This document shows, one piece after another, positions 1 to 5,328 of a stretch of DNA of 5,328 nucleotides. The stretch covers positions 1-5,328 of the forward strand of contig PKSZ01000009.1 in the NCBI GenBank assembly GCA_002869425.1, written 5' to 3'. Source of the stretch: Marinilabiliales bacterium. GTDB taxonomy: Bacteria; Bacteroidota; Bacteroidia; Bacteroidales; BM523. Each line of letters opens with the position of its first letter. Positions within the stretch are counted from its first letter, which is position 1. A model generated the notes under the pieces. The model worked only from the letters and a program-made list of their open reading frames with translations. It had not been told where the DNA came from and did not search any database. The position numbers and the translations under genes are program-made.

Positions 1-1
1 A

Positions 2-424
2 AATAATCCAGCCTATTTACTTCGTGAAACCGGGGTTGATGATTTGCAGGAAGCGTTGAAAACAGGGAAGGTTCTGGAACAGGATGGAAAACTGATTGCA
101 GAAATAAAGCCAGATAAAATGCCAATTGGTATTCATGAACGTATGGATCGGTTTTCAACTTTTGAAGTTAATTTGCTAAAAGGAGATCAGCTCTATCTTT
201 TCTCCGATGGATATGCAGATCAATTTGGTGGCCCGAAAGGGAAGAAATTTAAATACAAGCCATTTAAAAGAATTATTATTGAGAATTCTCATTTAAGCAT
301 GGAAGAACAGAGACTCGCTTTGCGTCATACTTTTAATGAATGGATAGCTTGTATCAACCCTGAAACCGGATTGCCATACGAACAGATTGATGATGTTTGT
401 GTTGCAGGTGTTAGAATCGGCTAA
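2..424 (+). CDS. SpoIIE/PP2C-type serine phosphatase, C-terminal part only (5' end outside window)
   Basis: This is the last 140 codons of a gene that enters from the left. The frame is open from base 2 and begins NNPAYLLRETG, so the TTG at 44 is an internal leucine and not a start. Seen directly: KPDKMP, KGDQLYLFSDG followed by DQFGG, and a terminal EQIDDV. The SDG and DD aspartates are the late metal-binding positions of the PPM/SpoIIE phosphatase fold; the earlier GDFYW and DCTGHG motifs would lie upstream. About half of the residues match the C-terminus of the next gene, so it is a paralogue. By family knowledge it should remove phosphate from Ser/Thr of a regulatory protein, for example a STAS-domain anti-sigma antagonist; the substrate is unknown. 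Its N-terminal sensor is not visible, and a TPR-plus-membrane-helix layout like the next gene is only a guess. The stop TAA (422-424) shares its last A with the next ATG, indicating an operon. Confidence 0.88.
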   Translation, partial: NNPAYLLRETGVDDLQEALKTGKVLEQDGKLIAEIKPDKMPIGIHERMDRFSTFEVNLLKGDQLYLFSDGYADQFGGPKGKKFKYKPFKRIIIENSHLSMEEQRLALRHTFNEWIACINPETGLPYEQIDDVCVAGVRIG

Positions 425-2688
425 TGAATAAACCAATAATTTTAGTTCTATTGTATTGTTTTTCATTGCAATTATTTGCAGGAAGCAAGGGCCGTATACA
501 TAAAATTGATAGTTTAAATACTGTTCTGGAGAGTCAGGATTTAAGGGATACAAATCTTATCAAAACCCTTCATGAACTGGCTTATTTATACGAATTTGAG
601 AACCCTGATTCTGCTCTTATTTTGTACAAAAAAACACAAAAGCTTTGCGACCAGAAACTGACATCGAGCATTCCCGTGGGTGAACAAAGTGCTTATGCCA
701 TTTTTAAAGCCCAATCACTTAGGTATTCGGGGATTGTTTACAGACAGAAAGGCAAATATCCGGAGGCCATTGATTATTACAACAATGCTTTGCAAATAGT
801 GTTGGATTCTTCATTATGTCAAAATAAAAAGAAGTGTGCAAAAGAGGCAGGGGGATTGTACAATAGCCTTGGAATTTTGCAACGGGCGCAGGGAGAATAT
901 TCTGATGCACTGCAAAACTATTTACGTGGATTGAAGATTTTTGAGCAATTGAACGATAAAGAAAACATGTCTTTGGCGTACACAAACATAGGCGTTATTC
1001 AATATTTATTGAAAGATTACAGGAAGGCTTTGGTATATCACAATAAGTCGCTCGAGATTGAAAAAGAAATCAATGACAATACAGGTGTTGCCCAGTGTTA
1101 CACTAATATTGGTGCTGTACATTATATTTTGCGTGAGTATGATAAGGCTTTGGATTGTTTTAAAGGGGCAATTTCTCGGCTCGATAAGAAAAAAAATAAA
1201 GCTTTGCTAAGTAAGATTTACATTAATCTTGGAAATGTATATAAAGATATTGGAAACCTTGATCTTTCTCTTGATTACTATCATAAAGCTTATTATCTCA
1301 AAAAAGAAACAGCTGATAAAAAGGGTGTGTCACTTGCTTTGATTAATTTATCTTCCCTATATAATCAGAAGGAAGATTTTTTAAAAGCCATAGAATTTGG
1401 TGAGAAGAGTTTACAAATAGCAGAATCAATACAGTCTCTGCCAAACCAGAAAGTGGCAAATGTAACGCTGGCAACTAGTTATGAGGCAAACGGAGACTAT
1501 GCAAAGGCATTGATGCATTACAAGCAATATCATTTGTTGTTCGATAGTATTTTCAATTCAGAAAAAAACAGGCAGATCGTTGAAATGGAGGCCAAGTATG
1601 AGAATGAAAAGAAAATGCAGGAATTGGAGAAAAAGGATCTTCTTCTTCAGAAACAAGATGCTGAAATGGAAGGCCAGCGGTTTAGAATATACATTTTGGT
1701 TGCCGCTTTTTTTGCAATTATTGTTTTTGCTACCGGCTTATTCCGAAGTTACAGGATTAAGAGGAGGTCTGAAGAAGTTATTCGAATGAAGAATGAAGAA
1801 TTGATGCAGCAAAATGAAGAGATTGCAGCGCAACGTGATCTTGTAATGTTACAGAAAGAACAATTGAGTAGTCTGCATAATGAGCTCACAGATAGTATTC
1901 TATATGCAAAAAGAATCCAGAGCGCATTGCTTCCATCCGAGCAATCTTTACTTGAATTGGGAAAAGATTTTTTTATTGTTTTTAAACCCAAGGATATTGT
2001 ATCAGGGGATTTTTATTGGGCAACAAAAGTAAAAGGATGGCTTGTCTTTGCTGTGGCAGATTGTACTGGTCATGGTGTTCCCGGTGCTTTTATGAGCATG
2101 TTGGGAATAGCATTTCTTAATGAAATAGTTAGAAAAGAAGAGGTCACACAGGCAAATCATGTTTTAAACCTGCTTAGAAAATATGTTATCAAAGCACTGA
2201 ATCAACAGTCGGGTGAAACGACTAGAGATTACATAGAAACTGAAGTGAAAGATGGAATGGATATTTCTCTTTGCGCAATTAATGAAACCACAGGTGAAAT
2301 GCAATATGCCGGAGCCAACAATTCTTTATACATTGTCAAGAGTCAGGAGGCAGATGCAGATGCAGACTGTCGTTTAAAAGAGGTTAAGCCAGATAAAATG
2401 CCAGTATCAGTTTATGCTCAGATGAAAGACTTTAGCAATCATACTTTCAAAATTGAAAAAGGAGATCAATTGTATTTATTCAGCGATGGAATGCCTGATC
2501 AGTTTGGAGGCGATACGGGTAAAAAATTTATGTATAAAAGTTTCAGGAGACTAATTACCCAGGTAAGTCTTTTACCAATGGAAGAACAAAAAGTAAAAAT
2601 TGAAGCAGAATTGCTTGCTTGGATGAAAGCAGAAAATAAACAATACGATCAGATTGATGACATTACCATTCTGGGAATAAAGTGGTAA
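424..2688 (+). CDS. Membrane-anchored TPR-sensor SpoIIE/PP2C-type phosphatase, complete (754 aa)
   Basis: Order of parts: signal peptide 1-19 (NKP, hydrophobic core, likely cleavage after LFA); TPR repeats from about 46 to 382, six of them with an exact 40-residue period (143-382); coiled coil about 383-420; one membrane helix about 422-440, followed by RSYRIKRR (positive-inside); coiled-coil signalling helix about 448-490; SpoIIE/PPM phosphatase domain about 491-754. Catalytic motifs are intact: SGDFYW (D529), ADCTGHGVPGAFMS (D546), KDGMD (D610, D613), LFSDG (D688) and QIDDITIL (D745, D746). The expected topology is a periplasmic TPR sensor with a cytoplasmic phosphatase. The likely role is dephosphorylating a Ser/Thr-phosphorylated regulator in a partner-switching pathway; no kinase, STAS protein or sigma factor is visible nearby. 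The ATG start is set by the signal peptide and by the one-base overlap with the upstream stop, which suggests translational coupling. Architecture is firm; ligand and target are unknown. Confidence 0.93.
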   Translation: MNKPIILVLLYCFSLQLFAGSKGRIHKIDSLNTVLESQDLRDTNLIKTLHELAYLYEFENPDSALILYKKTQKLCDQKLTSSIPVGEQSAYAIFKAQSLRYSGIVYRQKGKYPEAIDYYNNALQIVLDSSLCQNKKKCAKEAGGLYNSLGILQRAQGEYSDALQNYLRGLKIFEQLNDKENMSLAYTNIGVIQYLLKDYRKALVYHNKSLEIEKEINDNTGVAQCYTNIGAVHYILREYDKALDCFKGAISRLDKKKNKALLSKIYINLGNVYKDIGNLDLSLDYYHKAYYLKKETADKKGVSLALINLSSLYNQKEDFLKAIEFGEKSLQIAESIQSLPNQKVANVTLATSYEANGDYAKALMHYKQYHLLFDSIFNSEKNRQIVEMEAKYENEKKMQELEKKDLLLQKQDAEMEGQRFRIYILVAAFFAIIVFATGLFRSYRIKRRSEEVIRMKNEELMQQNEEIAAQRDLVMLQKEQLSSLHNELTDSILYAKRIQSALLPSEQSLLELGKDFFIVFKPKDIVSGDFYWATKVKGWLVFAVADCTGHGVPGAFMSMLGIAFLNEIVRKEEVTQANHVLNLLRKYVIKALNQQSGETTRDYIETEVKDGMDISLCAINETTGEMQYAGANNSLYIVKSQEADADADCRLKEVKPDKMPVSVYAQMKDFSNHTFKIEKGDQLYLFSDGMPDQFGGDTGKKFMYKSFRRLITQVSLLPMEEQKVKIEAELLAWMKAENKQYDQIDDITILGIKW
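850..1569 (+). repeat. Six tandem 120-bp units encoding 40-residue TPR repeats
   Basis: These codons (residues 143-382 of the TPR phosphatase) form six units of exactly 40 residues. The position of the conserved small residue shows the register: G150, G190, G230, G270, S310 and A350. The third and fourth units are closest, with YTNIGVIQYLLKDYRKAL against YTNIGAVHYILREYDKAL, and the DNA still looks alike (979-1033 against 1099-1153). An earlier TPR (about 96-129) is separated from the array by a 7-residue insertion containing LCQNKKKCAK. Canonical TPRs have 34 residues; 40-residue spacing is known from the LGN-like and TPR_12-type arrays. The array probably binds a peptide or protein in the periplasm. 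Confidence 0.85.
2351..2367 (+). repeat. Short in-frame hexanucleotide repeat (CAGATG)
   Basis: Two full copies and one partial copy of CAGATG lie inside the phosphatase domain and encode the Ala-Asp run in QEADADADCR (residues 641-650). The site is a loop between the ANNSLYIVK strand and the EVKPDKMP strand. The paralogous upstream protein has an unrelated, longer loop at the same place. A six-base unit changes loop length without shifting frame, so this is tolerated length variation rather than an on/off switch. Confidence 0.6.
2663..2688 (+). terminator. Weak hairpin over the last codons of the phosphatase gene, possible terminator
   Basis: TTACCATT (2663-2670) can pair with AGTGGTAA (2681-2688) in RNA as an 8-bp stem with one G-U pair and a 10-base loop; the stop codon forms the last part of the stem. 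It lies at the only place where the two convergent genes could be separated, since their stops are 6 bp apart. The stem is AU-rich and no U-tract follows directly (a short TTAATTTT begins at 2695), so a real terminator function is doubtful. On the - strand one pair is lost. Confidence 0.2.
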
Positions 2689-2694
2689 CCCTTG

Positions 2695-4152
2695 TTAATT
2701 TTCATCTTTTGATTTTACTATCTGGTATAATGCCTTTAGATTGATTAAGCGAATAACTATTGCAAGGAAAAAACTTAGAGTTACTACCAAAAATAATCCT
2801 ACTATCCAGTTGTTTATATATTCTTTGCAAATCATACCAAGACCCCCAACGCCACTTGTAAAAAGGACCAATAATCCAATAAGTTTGAAATTGGTTTGAA
2901 ATTTAAATGTTCTAATTACCAGAATAAGTTGGGAAACTGCAAAAAATATCTGGGTTGTAAGACTAGAAATGGCTGATCCAAGTGCCATATGTTTGGGAAC
3001 CAATATCAGGTTTAAAATGATATTAATAATAAGTGCCGATCCTGCAATAATATTTAGAGGCTTCATGCTTCCGTTTGCAGTAAGTAAGGATCCAAAAATA
3101 TAGGTTCCGGTTGAAATAAATATAAATCCTACCATTAAAATGGCAAAAATCAAAGGCGATACCGGATCATGATTAGGATAGAATAATTCAAACACTTCAT
3201 TTCTGTACAGGCCTGAAACGATGGCTATAATTATTGCTGGTACAGCCAGCAAAAGAAACGAAAGCTGAACAAGTTGCCCCAGCGGCTCATTCTGTTTAAT
3301 CATTTTTGAAAACATTGGTATCAGTAGTCCTCCAAATAAATATCCAAACATGGTGGCTGCTTCCAGAAATCGAAACCCTTGAGCGTATATGCCAGCTTGG
3401 TGACTTCCAATTGAATCTGGCAGTAACCGGTCGAGAAATACAGGATCAATCCGGTTAAAACATGCCATAATCAATATTAAGAGTGCATATGGGTAACTTT
3501 GTTTTAAAAAAACGATGAAAAAACTTCTGTCGAACCGGAGCTTGATAAACTCACACTTTGAGTAAACAACAAAGAAAGCAATTAGTGCTGTAATAAAATA
3601 GGCTGCAGTTTGTGCATATACAAACCATTCAATCTGAAATTTAGAATCTGTTATATTTCCCCATAATAGAAAACTACAGAATACAATCATAAGCAATCTG
3701 TCAACAACAGAAATCAAACTGTCTGTACGGAATAGCTGTAGACCGCTGATATTGGATCTGAAATAGAGTACAAATGATGATAAAGCCTGATTAATGAGAA
3801 GTACAAAGAGCAACTTAAGTTTGTCAAACTCCCAGCCAATAATGATGGCAAAAAGAACACTAATGGCAAAATAGGCAACCGACAAAATTAGCTTCAGAGC
3901 AATAACATTGCTTACGTGCTTTGAGAGCAATTGATGGTTTTGTGCAATATTGCGCTTATTATAGTTTTCAATTCCCAGATCAAGAAGAATGTTTAGCATT
4001 ACAGAGAAACTGAGAAGAGAGAAGTAGAAACCGTAGGCATGTTCACCTACAGCATTCTGAACACTAACATCTATCCCGAAAATCCAGAATGGCTTTACTA
4101 GTAGATTCAGGAACAGAAGTAAAGCAAGATTTATAATGAATGTTTTGCGCAA
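2695..4152 (-). CDS. Polysaccharide (lipid-linked oligosaccharide) flippase, Wzx/MATE-like MVF family
   Basis: The 485-aa protein is strongly hydrophobic with about 12-14 predicted membrane helices (roughly 5-27, 40-60, 82-105, 113-135, 148-165, 172-196, 218-235, 260-282, 296-315, 332-357, 367-385, 390-413, 423-443 and 449-470). Family-like stretches include the N-terminal FLNLLVKPFWIFGIDVSVQN, DLGIENYNKRNIAQ (58-71) and AGIYAQGFRFLEA (253-265). Length and helix count suit the O-antigen/exopolysaccharide flippases, which move undecaprenyl-linked repeat units across the inner membrane. The start must be TTG at 4152: an in-frame TAA sits 6 bases upstream (4159-4161) and the next in-frame ATG is codon 52, which would delete the first helices. 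A consensus promoter just upstream predicts a leader of only about 20 nt. The gene is divergent from the Wzz-type gene, as expected at a polysaccharide locus, and converges on the phosphatase gene. Assignment to a specific polysaccharide is not possible. Confidence 0.88.
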   Translation of the reverse strand: MRKTFIINLALLLFLNLLVKPFWIFGIDVSVQNAVGEHAYGFYFSLLSFSVMLNILLDLGIENYNKRNIAQNHQLLSKHVSNVIALKLILSVAYFAISVLFAIIIGWEFDKLKLLFVLLINQALSSFVLYFRSNISGLQLFRTDSLISVVDRLLMIVFCSFLLWGNITDSKFQIEWFVYAQTAAYFITALIAFFVVYSKCEFIKLRFDRSFFIVFLKQSYPYALLILIMACFNRIDPVFLDRLLPDSIGSHQAGIYAQGFRFLEAATMFGYLFGGLLIPMFSKMIKQNEPLGQLVQLSFLLLAVPAIIIAIVSGLYRNEVFELFYPNHDPVSPLIFAILMVGFIFISTGTYIFGSLLTANGSMKPLNIIAGSALIINIILNLILVPKHMALGSAISSLTTQIFFAVSQLILVIRTFKFQTNFKLIGLLVLFTSGVGGLGMICKEYINNWIVGLFLVVTLSFFLAIVIRLINLKALYQIVKSKDEN

Positions 4153-4175
4153 TGCTGTTTATTTTATCAGTGATA

Positions 4176-4208
4176 CAAATGTAGGTAAGAAATACTGAAT
4201 TTTGCAAA
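4176..4208 (-). promoter_or_regulatory. Bacteroidota-type promoter of the flippase gene
   Basis: Read on the - strand, TTTG (4208-4205) is followed after 21 bp by TACATTTG (4183-4176). This matches the known Bacteroidota pattern of a -33 TTTG/TTG and a -7 TAnnTTTG with a spacer of about 20 bp. Transcription should begin near 4170, about 18 bases before the TTG start codon, so the leader is very short. The fit supports the TTG start. The -33 element lies within a 17-bp inverted repeat. Confidence 0.65.
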
Positions 4209-4212
4209 TTCA
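4196..4212. promoter_or_regulatory. 17-bp inverted repeat overlapping the flippase -33 box, candidate operator
   Basis: TGAATTT (4196-4202) and AAATTCA (4206-4212) are perfect 7-base inverted arms around TGC. The symmetry covers the -33 element of the proposed flippase promoter, where a bound dimeric regulator could block or assist RNA polymerase. It is not followed by a T-run that would suggest a terminator. The region is very AT-rich, so chance symmetry is quite possible. Confidence 0.35.
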
Positions 4213-4299
4213 TTCTGGCATTGAAAACAATTGTATATCAATAAATGTTGAAACCATTAGTAAGACAGATAAATGATTTTTATTATTCATTATTTTTTC

Positions 4300-4307
4300 T
4301 ATTTTTG
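4300..4307 (+). promoter_or_regulatory. -7-like box upstream of the Wzz-type gene
   Basis: TATTTTTG matches the Bacteroidota -7 consensus TAnnTTTG and lies 23 bases before the GTG start, the same short distance as at the flippase promoter. No clear TTG is found 17-23 bp upstream; that stretch (4277-4283) is T-rich without a G. This is therefore half a promoter by sequence, and T-rich DNA gives such matches easily. Confidence 0.45.
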
Positions 4308-4330
4308 CTGGCCTATTTATTTAATCGTCA

Positions 4331-5328
4331 GTGAGCGAAATAAACAGCCCATATAATTTTGATTCATCAAGCCTTTTGGCTTATATCAACAGAAGGAAAC
4401 TACCTTTAATAATTATCACACTTATTGCGGTTGTCGTTTCTACTGTTGTTTCTCTGTTGATTGAAGAAAAATATAGATCTACAGTAGTATTATATCCCAC
4501 TTCTTCGGCTTCTGTTTCTAATTCTTTATTGTCAGATAAGATTATTGATAAGGAAATACTAAATTTTGGAGAGGAAGAGGAAGTTGAACAGCTCATACAG
4601 ATATTACATTCATATGCTATTCGTGACAGGATTATACAAAAGTATAACCTGATGGATCATTACGATATTGATTTGGACTCAAAATTTCCTAAAACACACC
4701 TTTTCAGGGAAATGGAATCCAATATTTCCTTTAAAAGGACAGAGTTCATGTCCATTGAAATTGAGGTACTGGATAAAGATCCTGTAATTGCAGCAAAAAT
4801 TGCCAATGACATAGCAGCGTTGGTTGATACTACAATGAATGCAATGCAACATGAACGAGCAAATAAAGCATTGAAGATTGTAGAAAATGAATATTTGAAT
4901 CTTGTTGACAGGGTGAGTGACCTCGAAGATAGTCTTACTGCTATTCGAAAGAAAGGCGTTATTTATTATGAATCTCAGGCAGAGGTATTCAATGATGCTT
5001 ATGCCACGGCTATTTTAGAGGGTAAAACAGGAAGAGCTAAGGAAATTGAGAAAAAACTTGCAGTATTGGCAGAATATGGTGGTGCATATGTTTCTCTTAG
5101 GGATCTATTGTTGCATGAAACAGAAAAGTTGAGTATCCTGGAGTCAAAGTACAGAGAAGCGAAAGTGGATGCACAGGCTTTTTTGCCGCACAAGTACATT
5201 GTGAATCGGGGAGAGGTTGCAGAAAAGAAAGCTTATCCAATCCGTTGGCTTATCGTTTTAATTTCAACATTGGGAGCTTTTATTTTTGCCCTTTTTACGA
5301 TTATAGTTTATGATAATGTAAAAAAAAA
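4331..5328 (+). CDS. Wzz-type polysaccharide chain-length determinant, 3' end cut by window edge
   Basis: The frame is open from a TAA at 4322-4324 to the last base, giving 332 codons without a stop. The start is taken as GTG 4331, the first possible start after that stop; TTG at 4376 is an alternative, and the next ATG is codon 108, past the first membrane helix. Seen: a cytoplasmic FDSSSLLAYINRRK segment, helix 24-44, the adjoining EEKYRSTVVLYPTS (45-58) typical of Wzz proteins, a long periplasmic helical region including LDKDPVIAAKIANDIAALVD, then AYPIRWLIVLIS entering helix 306-327. Two helices enclosing a periplasmic alpha/beta domain with coiled coil is the co-polymerase layout that sets chain length in Wzy-dependent polysaccharide synthesis. 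With the second helix complete, few codons are probably missing unless a cytoplasmic kinase domain follows. It is divergent from the flippase, with which it would work at the inner membrane. No ribosome binding site is visible, as usual in this phylum. Confidence 0.87.
   Translation, partial: MSEINSPYNFDSSSLLAYINRRKLPLIIITLIAVVVSTVVSLLIEEKYRSTVVLYPTSSASVSNSLLSDKIIDKEILNFGEEEEVEQLIQILHSYAIRDRIIQKYNLMDHYDIDLDSKFPKTHLFREMESNISFKRTEFMSIEIEVLDKDPVIAAKIANDIAALVDTTMNAMQHERANKALKIVENEYLNLVDRVSDLEDSLTAIRKKGVIYYESQAEVFNDAYATAILEGKTGRAKEIEKKLAVLAEYGGAYVSLRDLLLHETEKLSILESKYREAKVDAQAFLPHKYIVNRGEVAEKKAYPIRWLIVLISTLGAFIFALFTIIVYDNVKK
5320..5328 (+). repeat. Run of at least nine A at the window edge within the Wzz-type gene
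   Basis: Nine consecutive A residues end the window, directly after the codons for YDNV that follow the second membrane helix. The run may continue beyond the edge. In frame it encodes lysines, a sensible positive-inside anchor. Such runs are prone to polymerase slippage and to sequencing length errors, so the true C-terminus should be read with care. Confidence 0.6.

Noticed and set aside
44..46. TTG at 44 as a real gene start for the first phosphatase
   Set aside because: The same frame is open to base 2 and encodes NNPAYLLRE, matching the ANNSLYIVK region of the paralogue, so the gene continues upstream.
424..486. Possible lipoprotein signal at Cys12 of the TPR phosphatase
   Set aside because: The cysteine lies within the hydrophobic core in LLYC, which does not fit a lipobox; LFA followed by G suits ordinary signal peptidase cleavage better.
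293..1991. Open frames on the - strand at 293-553, 719-985 and 1749-1991, and a + strand frame at 1580-1789
   Set aside because: All lie inside the well-supported phosphatase genes, show no domain-like pattern, and are low-complexity or Cys/Ser-rich shadow translations.
2686..2697. TAAC/GTTA mini-hairpin formed by the two opposed stop codons
   Set aside because: A 4-bp AU-rich stem is far too weak; two opposed TAA codons create this symmetry automatically.
4227..4234. ACAATTGT palindrome in the divergent spacer
   Set aside because: Eight bases of symmetry in AT-rich DNA are expected by chance, it does not extend, and it lies outside the proposed promoter boxes.
4381..5199. Open frames on the - strand at 4381-4596 and 4999-5199
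   Set aside because: They are antisense to the clearly recognisable Wzz-type coding frame and have no features of their own.
4331..5328. Wzz-type protein fused to a BY-type tyrosine kinase
   Set aside because: No Walker A or B motif is present within the window; a fusion beyond the edge cannot be excluded but has no support here.
1..5328. CRISPR array, tRNA, rRNA, insertion sequence or phage genes
   Set aside because: No spaced direct repeats, cloverleaf-like or rRNA sequence, transposase motifs or terminal inverted repeats were seen on either strand.

Overview
The window looks like a chromosomal segment of an AT-rich member of the Bacteroidota. Three things point there: a TPR / single membrane helix / SpoIIE-type phosphatase of a kind common in that phylum; TAnnTTTG-type -7 promoter boxes; and gene starts without Shine-Dalgarno sequences, two of them TTG or GTG. 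A polysaccharide flippase and a Wzz-type protein of Bacteroidota flavour agree. Placement below phylum is not supported by anything I can read.

Left half (1-2688, + strand). Two SpoIIE/PP2C-family phosphatase genes lie in tandem. Only the last 140 codons of the first are present (2-424). Its stop codon overlaps the start of the second by one base (TAATG), so the two are probably co-transcribed and translationally coupled. The second gene (424-2688, 754 aa) is complete. It encodes a signal peptide, a periplasmic TPR array with a strict 40-residue period, a coiled coil, one membrane helix, a second coiled coil and a cytoplasmic phosphatase domain with its metal-ligand motifs intact. The two C-termini are clearly paralogous.

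Right half (2695-5328). A 485-aa polysaccharide flippase (Wzx/MATE-like, - strand, TTG start) converges on the phosphatase gene with 6 bp between the stop codons. Across a 178-bp AT-rich divergent spacer (4153-4330) lies a Wzz-type chain-length determinant (+ strand, GTG start at 4331). It stays open to the window end and has its second membrane helix at the very edge. The spacer holds a full Bacteroidota-type promoter for the flippase, a -7-like box for wzz, and a 17-bp inverted repeat overlapping the flippase -33 element. This pair is probably the border of a surface-polysaccharide (O-antigen, capsule or exopolysaccharide) locus.

The two halves read as separate modules: membrane stress or signal transduction on the left, Wzx/Wzy-type polysaccharide export on the right. 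Nothing here shows that the phosphatases act on the polysaccharide genes. I see no mobile element, RNA gene, CRISPR array or clearly novel system. The most interesting points are the tandem TPR-phosphatase pair and the regulatory layout of the divergent spacer.
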